A stretch of 64,000 nt of DNA. Source: Trichuris trichiura. Its lineage: Eukaryota > Nematoda > Enoplea > Trichinellida > Trichuridae. The DNA is taken from assembly GCA_037903355.1 (NCBI GenBank), contig JBAJFE010000039.1, positions 310,001 through 374,000 of the forward strand, given 5' to 3'. Both the position numbers and the translations under genes were made by a program. Below the pieces are notes generated by a model, which was given only the letters and a program-made list of their open reading frames with translations, had not been told where the DNA came from and did not search any database. Numbering within the stretch: position 1 is the stretch's first letter; each line of letters begins with the position of its first letter. Below, one piece after another: positions 1 through 10,718 of the stretch.

Positions 1-1436
1 AGTGTACAAACAAAACAAAACTTCATGCTTTCCTAGAACAACCGGGGGCGGTATACTATCGGACATCACTGGAGTGCCTTTTTCCAGCTACCACTGAGTC
101 AAGCAGAGAAAAAAATTCACAGAATCGTCGCTGCATCATTAATATCTTCATTTAATGTTATTTGTATGCATCGACTGTTGTTACAGGTAAGTGTATTCTC
201 GTATGTCTATGCACATTAATAGTTGCTATACACGGAATTCTACTTTATTAACTCCAAGACAGAATCGTAATATTGTAAACTTGCATTACACGATTTCTCT
301 CAACTATAAGTTAATTCAACAGTTTAATCTTGTTAAGACAGGCTGCACAGACCTCTGTCGTTAAATCGGTTCTAGTCTTCAGCATAAGTTCGTTACGGTT
401 TGTCGTGTCCGTTTCGCCGCGAGGATCACCCACCGTGGTACTTCGTCTTGTCTATGGTGAAATCGGTTCAATACAGTGCAGTTCAACTTCGTCTTAGCAT
501 AAGTCTAAACGTAAACGCACATCAATGATGGTATCGAATGAATGTGTAGCTAACGAAAACCAATGGGAAACTACCACGCTTCGACCGGCAATGGAACGCT
601 TGGAATGAAATGACCCCGTGTATTTACTTCGCTACATCAGACCACTGAAAAAATAACTGGTTTACCATAAGGAGGAATATGCCGCAGGGCGCAAAGAGAA
701 AAGAGAACTTGTTACCTTAAGACTTATGCAAATTCTCCTGCTTAGCGTTTTATTCTGCAATTCCAAATCGGAAAAGCAAAGAAATTTAGACAATCCGCTA
801 GCGCGAAGGATCTCTCAGTTGTGTACAAAAAAATGAAGAATATTGAAATTTTGGAAGTGTAGTTTAAGAAGACGTTAACGCCTGAATTTAAAGTCTATTA
901 AAACTTCACCGGAAGAAATAATAAGGTGCTCTTATTAATAGGTTTTGTGCCTTACATCGCCGAAGACAGAAACAGACAGTTTTCAAAAGCTTCGATTCGT
1001 TATACTTTTTCTTGTTACATTCAACGGGGGATAAACCGTTTTTCAACCATCTCCTCCATTACGAAGACTCGTTATGAAAACACATATCATCAAGATAATG
1101 GAAAGATGCATAAACTTTGGAAAATTACTTTTTAAAAAATTACGCATGTTTTATTTACTGACTAAACCGTTCGGGAAGTTCGAAAGGGTACTGAAGCTCT
1201 GGGATCTCTTCTGGACCTGTCCTCAGAGAAACAACGGCATAACAACATTTTTTAAAAATCATTGCAAAATAATGCAATGATAAAAATAATCTGTTTATTT
1301 AATTAAACCAATTAATTTTGGATTGCTCCGTTCAAAAAATGTTAACCATTTGCAACAGTCCGCTGGCAAACCTGAGCATATTATTAAAGACGATAGAATT
1401 TCAAAGACATGGGAAGAACTGCCCTGACTTCCGCAA
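1..1436. other. Left flank with no supported gene
   Basis: I see no recognisable coding exon here. A possible splice donor (ACAG followed by GTAAGT) sits near 187, so a 5' untranslated exon of the downstream nuclease gene, or the end of a gene lying off the window, could be present. Nothing confirms either. The longer open frames lack any family signature. Confidence 0.4.
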
Positions 1437-3411
1437 ATGGCATTTGACGTGTGGACACACAAGGATCTTAAGTCATGTCTGCGTAAGCGTTCTAGCAAAC
1501 AGGATGACCAGCTAGGTGCTTCCGTAGAAGCCAAGGCGAAAAGGGTTACGCAACAAAGGTTCTTCTGCCTCCTTTTTCTTTGTTCCTCCGGAATAGAATG
1601 TTTCAGTATAACTTCATTCATCAAAATAAAAGAGAAGTTTGTTGTTTCAAAATCGCTTGATTACAGCGAGTCACTGCAATCGTCGAGCCGGACTTCACCC
1701 AAAGATGACGATTTGAATAACGCTAGTCGTCCTCCACCTTTTCCTTCGTCAGATTCAGTGCAAATTACCTCACAGAGGCAAACCCAGTTGACCTCCTTTT
1801 TCACATGCTCAGGAGGAATCACTTCTCGCGCGAAATTCCCTGAAGCGAAAAGCAATGACAAGAAAGTTTTACCTGAATTTACTGGTAGAAAGAATTCCGG
1901 CAAGTGCCCTTTTTTTAAGTTTATTCCGGGTATGTAATCGCTGGTTGCTTACAATAAATTCTATCAAATTAATATTTCAGGAACATCATGTGTTGTTGAT
2001 GCCTTCATGTACGGTTATTTGCCCCAAATACAAATGTATTTCTTGTCACATTTTCACAGCGACCATTACTCAGGGCTCAATCGTCGTTTCTCCAGGCCTA
2101 TCTACTGTAGTAAAGTAAGCGTTAATGTCACAATGTCAACGAAAGTCGTTTTTCCTCATTACCAGATTACTGCTAGTCTGGTAGCTTTGAAGCTCAAAGT
2201 CGATCGACGTTTTCTTCATGTGTTAGAGCTCAACCATTGGTCTACATTGCCTGATGGCACTGCTGTAATGGCAATTGACGCCAACCAGTATGTTCTTAAC
2301 ATCATTGAATGAAGTCATCGGTTTACCGTATGTTTTGTCAGTTGCCCTGGTGCTGTGATGTTTATATTCAAAACGAAAAATGGAGAAAACATTTTACACA
2401 CGGGTGACTTTCGCGCTGAAAATATTATTTTGCAAAATTCCGTTTGGGAACAAATTCGAATAGACGTGGTTTTTCTGGACACGACCTACTGCAATCCCGA
2501 ATATGATTTTCCGGAGCAGCGTGTGGTAATATCGCAAGCGTTAGATTTCATCCAGGCAAAAATGAAGGTCCATCCTAAACTTCTTATTGTAATAGGAGCT
2601 TACACTATTGGGAAAGAGCGAATGTTTGCCGGTAATTCCGCCATGTTCTCAATAGTCTTATCGTTATTGAATTTCTTTTCAGCAATTGCAGAAGCCTTTG
2701 ACTGCAAAATATGCGTGGAAAAGCTAAAGATGCAAGTTCTCAATTGTTTAGATGATGCTCCGTTGAGAGAACGCCTGACGCTTCAGAAAAAAGACACGTT
2801 CCTTCATGTTATGCCAATGGCCAGCGTAACAAAAAAGGCATGCCAGTTTATGAAACTGTTGTTGAATTTATGCTTACATTTTTGTAGAAACTGACCGAAT
2901 ACCTAAAGGTTTATCCCAGTTATGAACACGTGTTGGGCATTCTGCCAACCGGCTGGCAGATTGGATCAGTAAAGCGTTCTCTCTTGGAGCCATTTGAAGA
3001 AACGAATGCTGTGACTCTGCTAGGTTAGCTATACTTCTCAATTTGAATTATGTCGGTTTCTATAGCATGTTTTGTTTACGCATATTAAGGGATATCCCGT
3101 TATCCCGTTCAAAAAAAAATGAGGAAGATTGTAGTGTATTGATGGAAGACACATTTCCTGTAAACTTTGAGTTTTCACTTTGAAGTTTCGACTTTGAACA
3201 GCAATAATATCATGGGAAGTCCCTACTCGGTGGAACTTGACTCCTTTATTTTGTAGGAGTTCCATACAGCGAGCATTCCAGTTACGTAGAACTAAAGCGG
3301 TTTGTTCAGATTGTCAGACCTAAAAGAATCATTCCGACGGTTAATACGTCTGGCAAAGAAACACGCCTATCGATGGCCCAAACGTTTTCTCGGTGGCTAA
3401 CGGAAGGATAG
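1437..3411 (+). CDS. DCLRE1A: SNM1A/DCLRE1A-type DNA crosslink repair 5' exonuclease (metallo-beta-lactamase/beta-CASP)
   Basis: Exons: 1437-1558, 1607-1929, 1981-2114, 2166-2287, 2342-2631, 2683-2825, 2888-3023 and 3257-3411. They join in frame into about 474 residues. The metallo-beta-lactamase core is clear: a CPFFKFIPG entry, the metal-binding SHFHSDHYSG motif across the second exon, DANHCPGAV split by an intron inside the His codon, HTGDFRAE, LDTTYC, and a C-terminal PYSEHSSY followed by IIPTVN. These are the signatures of SNM1A/Pso2 nucleases, which digest DNA past interstrand crosslinks in the nucleus. The N-terminal third is low complexity and carries QTQLTSFF (1779-1802), a canonical PCNA-binding PIP box. 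The protein is much shorter than human SNM1A (about 1040 residues) because the N-terminal region is short. The start at 1437 is the first Met of the open frame and is uncertain; upstream exons are possible. Splitting off 1559-1606 as a 48-bp T-rich intron is also a judgement, since the frame stays open through it. A polyadenylation signal AATAAA lies at 3504. Confidence 0.9.
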
Positions 3412-4053
3412 TATGGTTTTTTTGAAATACTGTTTGTTGGAACTGCCATTTCAGCTATCACTGAAGTAGGCAAGTCAAAGCGAATTAAGTCAAAAAATGT
3501 AAGAATAAAATTTTAGAACTTTTTCATATTTTCAAAATTTAAGGACAGGGTTAACGACGGTTCTGTTGTGTCCTAAGTTGCTCCTGTAGTCTTCGCTCAA
3601 CCGTTGCTAGCTCTTGGGCATTTCTATTTGCACAACTTAAGAGTGAGGGTCAGTTTAAAAACTTACTTGTGGTTTCTGTAAACTAAAAATATTAAAAGTT
3701 TAAGGGTGCTCTGGGTTGCCGTTTTAACAGCTCTTTAAATATTGCCTGTTTAGAGGCAGGTCTATAATGGTTAATTTTCCTTTCACGTGGATGCAGCTTT
3801 GAACGGGACGATTTGCGAGTAGTATGTCGAAGAAAACTGATCTTTTTAATTATTCAATGTTGCAGCAGTACTTTGCAGTTTTCAGTTTGCACGATGAACA
3901 GAGCGGTCACTTTTCAATTCCTACAGGTCTGTTGAAGAGGAAAGTAATGCACTTTTTAATTTCCTTTGAACGAGCGTCTTAAGCATTTCCCGTGGCTCCT
4001 GGCACCGCTAGCATTATTTGATGCTATTGCTCTTCTTTTACATTTTCATATAT
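3412..4053. other. Intergenic, 3' flank of the nuclease gene
   Basis: Contains the presumed AATAAA of the nuclease gene at 3504-3509. I see no coding signature elsewhere in this stretch. Confidence 0.5.
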
Positions 4054-4400
4054 AGCACAACCTCTGTAAGCTTCTGTAAGTTGACCGCACAAGGGGCTAT
4101 GACGAACTGGTCAACACAGGAAGGTAGTGAACGTATGAGAGTAGGCTTACTCTGGTAGTACCACCATATGTTTTACTTTTTTGTACAGGTCTTCCTGTAG
4201 AATGTCATGCACAGTCAAAACACATATATAGTGGAACCTCTGTAAGTTGACCAGCCAATGCACTGGACAAGCTGGTCAACGTAGAGAGGCGGTCAACATA
4301 GGGAAACAGTGAACGTATGAGGTTAGGCTTACTCTAGTAGTACCTACATATGCTTTCCTTCCTTGTGCAGGTTTTCTAGACAATATCATGAGAAATCATG
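4054..4400. repeat. Tandem duplication of the transposon terminal region
   Basis: Two adjacent copies of about 165-175 bp, roughly 4054-4222 and 4223-4400. Each starts with the CCTCTGTAAG/GTTGACC terminus, then has GTGAACGTATGAG, a GTAGGCTTACTCT-like block, CATATG, and TTGTGCAGG or its variant, and ends in AGTCAAAA. The copies differ by scattered substitutions, so the duplication is not recent. Confidence 0.75.
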
Positions 4401-5760
4401 CCTAGTCAAAACCGCATTATCAAATTCCAGGCATTCTCTTCCTTCAGAGTTTTCGCGACTTCTATGTCATCCTCACTTGCTTCTTCCACTTTTTTAGCTG
4501 CTTCATGTGTTTTGACGCTGTCCCGTGCTTCTGGCAATATCGCTTGGAAAACGGTTTCTGGATCAGGTTCGCTACAGGTTGCCACTTCATCATTCACTGC
4601 AACGAAACGTTCAAAATTAGCTCCTTCGAACTTTACCATGGGAGAAGAATTATCTGAGGCAGCTATAACATCATGTTCTTAAGTTGTAACAAATCCAGCT
4701 TTCCTGGTTGAACTTTATTTCAAGCAGAACTGATCCACAGAACAGCATTCAAAGTGCTGACTGATTCAGCGGATGAAGTTGCTTTCACATGCAGTCCGCA
4801 GGTTTATGTTATAGCCATGATCCATTGCAGGAGTTGGGCTCGGTAATACATCTAAAATGTTTTGATTATCCCTTGGTCAACAGGCTCAATTTTTGGGATG
4901 GTGTTTGGAGACAGAAATTTCAGTTGAACGTTTTTCAGGTGATTGACTTGTGGGTGGCCGCACTCATCAGCGTTAAAGATGCCGTCATCTTTAAAGCCTC
5001 TGGCAAAGTAGGGGAACTTTTTTGTGAACTCTTCCACAAGTTCGACTGGAACTCCATTGGATCCACCACACAAAACTTTTTTAGCGATCTCGTGTCACAG
5101 TTTAATTTTCTTGAACCAACCACTTGACCCTTCAAACCTGCTACCCCGAGTTCCTGTGGAAAGTTTCTAGCAACTTCTTTGATCGTTGGCCCGGAGATGC
5201 GTACGTTAACTGGCCTTATTTATTTAAACCAGCTTAGCGTAACCTCACCAACTTGCTCGATAGAAGTTCTCCTCTTTTTCCGCTGTGCAACCCCGCTTTC
5301 TTCATCATATTTCCGCAACTACTCACGTTTACGTCTTTGGATGTTCGTAACCGTAGTCTTGTTAACCCCCGTACGTTCCGCCGTTTTTCGTTGGCTGCTG
5401 CGTTCCAGAAAACGTATAAGGTCAACCTTTTCCTTCAGTGTCAGCCCCTTGAGCTCTTTTCGTTGGGCCAGCTCATCTCATTGAACTGTAAAATCGTATT
5501 TTCGAACAATTGGATAGCTCTGAAACACTATTTTTGCAATTGGGGTCTATTGTTCAGAGAAGAATGCAAAGTTTGCGATTTTTAAAAGACGGTACAGCTC
5601 AAAGAATCTAATATTACTTCAGTAACGTAAATTGCAATAGATCTTGACATGATGATGACTTGTAGCAGGACAAACTTTTCTCTAAGCGTAGATTTCCACA
5701 CTTTGACGGTAATATTTTCTGGTAGGCAGAGATTCTTATAGGACGTGCTTTCTCAGTCAT
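4054..5760 (-). mobile_element. Decayed pogo/Tigger-like DNA transposon
   Basis: On the minus strand, the frame around 5470-5335 encodes a CENP-B/pogo helix-turn-helix: LTLKEKVDLIRFLER, then GVNKTTVTNIQRRK, then a stop. Further on, 5073-4852 holds the pogo-type DDE remnants GIFNADECG and SPNTIPKIEPVDQGIIKTF. 4639-4406 is an acidic C-terminal-like tail. The frames are broken by stops and shifts, so no intact transposase remains. The low-coordinate end has the typical pogo terminus, with ACCTCTGTAAGTTGACC at about 4234. That terminus is present twice (see the repeat entry). I could not find a matching terminus at the high-coordinate end, so the right border is approximate. Confidence 0.75.
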
Positions 5761-6734
5761 TTTCGTATTAGCGCCGCCCCAGACGTCGCTGGCGCCGATT
5801 CGAGACCCTGTTTGTTCGCGGACTCAATTCCATCGGGTTGATTGAAGATTTTAAAGCCCTGATTTGACCATGAGCACCTTTTGCTTAAAAGCCCGTTGGC
5901 TTTTTGACGCTGATGTTGAGTTGACCATGGTCAAGTGTCTATGGTCCAATGCAACTTTCGCCTTTCTGCGCATTCTTAAAATTTTTTAGCGCCCTCTTAG
6001 AAACAGTAACTTTGGCATATCTTCGAGAAGTATATCTGACAATAAATAAAATAGGAAAATGAGGAGACAACCGACAAACAGAATAAAATCGTTCTGATAT
6101 CTAAATTTTCGATTATCCGAATTGGCCTTGCGTCAGTTAACGTAAGTAATCAGCTGTTTACGTATCAACAAATTCCCAAAGAAAGCAAATAAATGCAGCT
6201 TATTTAGCAAACTTAATATGCAAATACGGTTTTCAAATCTGCTCTCCAGATACCACTGCGAAAACAGTCGAGGTAACTGAGTTGATTGCGCACGTAACTG
6301 ATTGTTGGGGTGCAGTCCCAGTACAGAAGTGACGCAGAAGTTAAACAATTTAAGAATGGCTACTATTACGTGGTACACAAGCGAATGAACGCAGAAGCAG
6401 TAAATAAGGTAGATTGAATTAACAATTTTCATGTAACAGGTGATCAACCGCTGCGTGGGAATTTTCTCCGACGTGTACCATTATTTCTGGCATACAACTG
6501 ACGATCAGCAACCTGCGCAGCGCAAAGAAAACTAAACCTTGTGAAGATGTATCGCGGTGAACTTAGTGATAATGTATGCAAATTTTATTATATTTGGGAG
6601 AGACTCATTTACTTAAGCACTAATAACCCAGAAATTTCCTATATAGGCTCTTTCACTTGTTGAACCTATCATTTAGCAAAACTCCGTTTTACCGATTTGT
6701 TGAATTGTGCTGTTGCTGAGTTCGTGAACCTAAA
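5761..6734. other. Intergenic
   Basis: Short GC-rich patches near 5775-5800 and TTGACC motifs near 5875 and 5930 may be further remnants of the pogo-like element. No gene is recognisable. Confidence 0.4.
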
Positions 6735-7598
6735 ATGGTTCAAGAGAGGCCTTTCAATGCGGTATTTTTTGCCATTGGACTTCTCTTGTCGACACCGACG
6801 GGGATGATATGGGGTAATGAAGACTTCGTTGTCTATTCAGACCCAGGTGAGAAATGGAATGAATTTGAAATGTTGACTGTTGAAAGGTGAATTCTGATTG
6901 TAGAGAGAGGAAACGATGCTGTTTCGACAAGTACAACAATGAGCGTTGGCAGAAGCGAGAATACTTCCAAGGCATTGAAAATTGGGAATGGAAATCAACA
7001 GCTAACTGACGAACAGCTGAAACAAATGCTGGAACGAAGGGAGATAGGATTGAAAAATATGAAGAGCCTAATGCCAACTATCATTGACTTGTTTACAAAA
7101 TCTATGAATGCAGCGACCGTCTTTTATAAGTCAAAATTTATGAAAAAGTCAGAGGGTGCAGGCAATGAACAGCTATGCCAAAAAGCGGAAGTTGCCAGGG
7201 ATAGCTGCAATTCCACGAAGTCAGAGGACGCTGCACGGTCCGGGAAACGGAAAACGTCTTCAAGTGTAGTCAAGGAAAATGTTTCTCAGAAGGAAGATGC
7301 TCTTTCAAAGGAGAATGCTGACTCTAAAAGGTCGGAAGTTTCTTTGACTGCAAAAAGTTCAAACGCCACGAAGGAAGAAGTCTCAGAGGCTGCCATTCGC
7401 AAAGACATCCTTCAAAAAACAAGTATTGACACCATTAACAGGGAGAATTTCGACTCCACAAGATTCGGAGCTGACGCATTTTCTGCGAAACTTTTAAATG
7501 CTCCGCAAAAGCGTTCTGTTCATGTCAAGGAATCGCAGACGTTTGGCTTAGTCAGGAACGACAGCACTTCGAGGAAGAAAAACGTGATGAGAAATTGA
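6735..7598 (+). CDS. Putative secreted Lys/Ser-rich protein of unknown function
   Basis: Two exons, 6735-6846 and 6904-7598, join in phase around a 57-bp GT-AG intron and give about 268 residues. The first exon encodes a short charged start followed by a hydrophobic run (AVFFAIGLLL) and a small-residue region. This looks like a signal peptide, with likely cleavage around residues 20-30. The mature part is hydrophilic, rich in Lys, Ser, Glu and Asn. It has one potentially structured segment (QLTDEQLKQMLERREIGLKN onward, about residues 75-120) and two Cys within it. The C-terminal half repeats loosely similar Ser/Lys/Glu blocks and looks disordered. I recognise no domain. A polyadenylation signal AATAAA lies at 7666, 68 bp after the stop, which supports a real gene. 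It is flanked by transposon debris. It could be a lineage-specific secreted protein, but the function is unknown. Confidence 0.55.
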
Positions 7599-8021
7599 TT
7601 AAGCTTTTTGCAATTTTACCTTCGTTATCTAAGTTGCTGTTTTATCGCTGAAATTGTGTTGTGCCAATAAACTGTCAGACGTGCTTTAGTGCCTTGTGTG
7701 GCCAAGAAAACGTAAAAGACGAATTGCAATCTTCTACGTATAATTATTTGCCAGGATGAAAAAGAAGTTCTGAGGCAGCGTACAATAATTCAGAAATTAA
7801 GCATCAAAGCATGATAAATTGAAATTTGCATTGTTTCCGGTAAAGTTGTGCCTTACGTTGACGAGAACAGCAGCTGATTTATGGTAAAAGGCGCTTCCTT
7901 TTGATTCGTGACGTTCTTAGATGTTGAAATTTCTAGAAAATGGAAAGCTGTTACATCTAGACATTGATAAGCTTGTCGACAATGAAGCGATAGGATTTTC
8001 CCCTTAAGACCTGATTGAGCT
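7599..8021. other. Intergenic, 3' flank
   Basis: Carries the polyadenylation signal of the preceding gene at 7666-7671. I see nothing else recognisable. Confidence 0.5.
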
Positions 8022-8683
8022 ACAGTAAAATCATCATAATCCTGACTCGTCGGGGCGGAGGACAGTCCGGATTAAGGAAAAATCCGGATTATGGAGGAGG
8101 CGTACGGTAGGTTACAGAAAAGCAGGTAATGCAATTTTAAATGTGGGTTCCTGGCGTCTACAGCGCGAAGTCAGTCTCTGCAAACAGTGAACAGCTTAAC
8201 AAGGGCAGTGAGGTCCGTCTGATTAAGAAAAACGATTGACAAACGGAGACCAGTTTCCTATATGGCGTGGATGCCGTACCGCGAAGCGGCATGGGAAATA
8301 GTTCCCGTTCTGTATTCGCAGTTGCCAGCTGATTGTTGGCTCGAAAATAAACTGAGTTAGCGGCCGTTCATTACGCAATTTCTGAGCCACTATGATCACT
8401 ATGATCCATATTTCTCTTTATTTGGGGAAGGCCAGGCCTCGAGGTGCCTCGCTGCAGTCAACTTATTGGTCGACGACAGAGCCTTGGCTGGCCTGCGCTT
8501 ATGGTAACGTATGCCGAAAAGAACGTTGGCTCGTTGTTTGCTGCCCTTATAGCCGCTGCCGCCAAGTGACTGTCCATTCCGCACAGGTAGCCTGATTATC
8601 TTTAATATATACGGTGGTTCTATTGTTCTTTCCACGAGTCCGGATTATGGAGGTCCGGATCAGGAAAGTTTCACTGTATTGAA
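8022..8683. mobile_element. Non-autonomous pogo-like element (candidate)
   Basis: Begins at about 8022 with TACAGTAAAATCATCATAAT and ends at about 8682 with GGAAAGTTTCACTGTA, so the ends are imperfect inverted repeats starting CAGTRAAA next to TA. Inside each end lies the motif GTCCGGATTA/ATCCGGATTATGGAGG in subterminal position. No transposase reading frame is seen. The borders fit the TA target-site habit of the Tc1/mariner/pogo superfamily. Confidence 0.5.
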
Positions 8684-9079
8684 ATAAATGAGTGAAGAAC
8701 GTGAAGTAGAAGAGAAGTGTGCAAGAGAAAAAGACAAAAAATTTTTCACAGCAGTGAAACAGGCTAAGACATCTGTTACTAACTGTGGTGGCTTACGGGC
8801 GTTTGAATAAATGCATAGGCAGCTCAATGAAATCAAGTAATATGTTAAGAAGAGGCTTCTAATGTTCCTCGAAATCGTTTCTTATTCAAAACACTTACAC
8901 GGACAGTTCTCGTAGATTGCTTTTCCGCTTATATGCGATTTTGAAATCGCAGTACATTCTTACATAAGGCAATTCTGTTTTCCCTCGTACGCAATTTGAT
9001 TCGCTGGAAAGTTTTGGCGGACGGTAGCCTCCATGTGCTTTCATCCACCGATAGCAACACAGGCTGGGCCTTGATCTCA

Positions 9080-9300
9080 TATGCGTTCTTCGATTAGGCG
9101 CAAGCGAAGCACTGGCTATTCTACTACGACAAAGACATGGTTTACATCAAAAGATATAACCACAGAATGGCCATTAGGAACATCGCAGAAGTTTGGAATG
9201 ACTTACCGAAACACTGTGTGCATCATGTCTGGCAGAAGCTCATCTCAGATTTCAGACACAATTTTAAAGACTGCACCTTATATTCAAGTATGCGAAATTA
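9080..9300 (+). pseudogene. Fragment of a Tigger/jerky-like DDE transposase
   Basis: The frame from about 9110 to 9290 reads YYDKDMVYIKRYNHRMAIRN, then IAEVWNDLP, then HHVWQKLISDF. This resembles the segment of pogo/Tigger transposases just after the catalytic triad (aW..v.....nsWkkl). Surrounding frames are closed, so only a relic is left. The family assignment rests on pattern resemblance only. Confidence 0.4.
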
Positions 9301-10060
9301 CTAAAAACTGCGTTCAGCTGGCTAGGTTTTGAAGAATGGAATATCAGGATGTTAGGAACATTTTGAAGTGCTAAGGGGATGAGCTGATTATCGAGAATCT
9401 GCCAGGGAATCAGAAGTAGGAGAAGCAGATAATTACGAAAACTAGGAAGCTCTTCCTGGGAGATGCCGTGGAAACTACTGAACAGTGGTTACATGGGCTG
9501 GAAGACAATGGCTGTAATGCAAAACAGAGCAGGATGTCCCTATAAGAGCTGTCTAGCTTGGAGCTAACCCTTGTAGGGTAATTCGAGCTAGCTTGGAACC
9601 GTATATGCAACTGCTGCACGAAAGAAGAACACATGCGGAACAAAAGAAGCTCGAATTTTATTTTGCTGAGATGGTGAGACATTTTGGGGTTGCTACTTTC
9701 CACTTCTTATAGGGCCTTAGTCCGCCTGCAACTAGGGATAGTGAGATTTAAAACAGTACGCGTAACTCGTTTTACTGCGAGGCGTACCTGTATATCGTTT
9801 ACTGTAATTTTCCTAACGATCTGCTCATCTATTCCTTTGTTAGCGGGTTTGTTCTTGTTTTTACAAATACTTTTATAAAGAACTGAAAAAAGCCGCGAAA
9901 AGATCAATACGAAAACCAAAGCGCTGATGAAAGTTCCAGCGTGCTTCTGAGGAGGGATACGGTATTTCGGTACAGAAACATGCGCGCAGGCTGCTGAACA
10001 CGCGTGATAATGGTGATGCACCAGCCTAAGATGGATCATCTACGGAAACATCAATGAAAA
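9301..10060. other. Intergenic
   Basis: Mixed open frames without family signatures. Some of it (9375-9700) may be more transposase debris. Confidence 0.35.
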
Positions 10061-10143
10061 CAGTTGTACCTACACTGACCAAGATAACCTAAGCGCGTGT
10101 TGTCCATGTGCTTAGAGGACCTTGGACAGTGTAGGTGCAACTG
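10061..10143. ncRNA. Pre-miRNA-like hairpin (candidate)
   Basis: An 83-nt imperfect inverted repeat. The 5' arm 10061-10094 starts CAGTTGTACCTACACTG and the 3' arm 10110-10143 ends CAGTGTAGGTGCAACTG. The arms pair over about 34 positions with one T-G wobble and a handful of mismatches near the loop end. The apical loop is about 15 nt. Arm length, mismatch pattern and loop size match an animal miRNA precursor. It lies alone between genes, about 570 bp upstream of the cysteine-string protein. The strand cannot be told from symmetry. A short MITE palindrome is the alternative. Confidence 0.4.
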
Positions 10144-10607
10144 CCGTCAGCAGCCGTCAAAGCGATCTCTGCCTCTCATCTTTCTTATCACCATGCCTGA
10201 ACCTACCGCGTTGAATAGAACTGCACAGCAGCCATTTCAACATTTCTAACGCTCCCTGAAATTTTCGAGCAGAACCCCAAAAAAACTGTCAGTGCCCGCA
10301 TGGGGCATTACTGCTTCCTTGAGAACCGTTGCTGTTGGTCTTTTCGTCGTGCTCACACTTTCTGGTTCAGAGTTTTCAATTAAATAAAATTTGCGAAAGT
10401 GAAGAACGGCATGCCAGACAATTTACAAAAGCTAGAAAACGCAGATGCCAAATAGAGAAGCTGACAGCTTTACTTGCGCATCATTCTACTAGTCTGTATT
10501 TTTAAAAGATAATCCTGCTATTCGTTTCACTCACGGTAAATGAAAAGGCAGAATGGTTGTTGCTTGCTGATTGGAACTGTTCTAGTCGCGTAAGCGCGAG
10601 CGTTGCA

Positions 10608-10718
10608 ATGGCTCGTTCGTCTCAGCGCGAAAGTGCCGCTGAAGATACCCAAAGAACTTCCGTAAATTCAACTAGCAGCGCACCTCGACCCAGAGCACTA
10701 TCGTTAGTGAGCCTATGA
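10608..10718 (+). promoter_or_regulatory. Upstream ORF overlapping the DNAJC5 start codon
   Basis: An uninterrupted 36-codon frame starts with ATG at 10608 and ends with TGA at 10716-10718. It overlaps the DNAJC5 ATG at 10715 in the form ATGA. If it is part of the mature mRNA it could control translation by reinitiation. A GTGAGC donor-like sequence at 10707 raises the alternative that part of this stretch is an untranslated exon. Confidence 0.35.
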
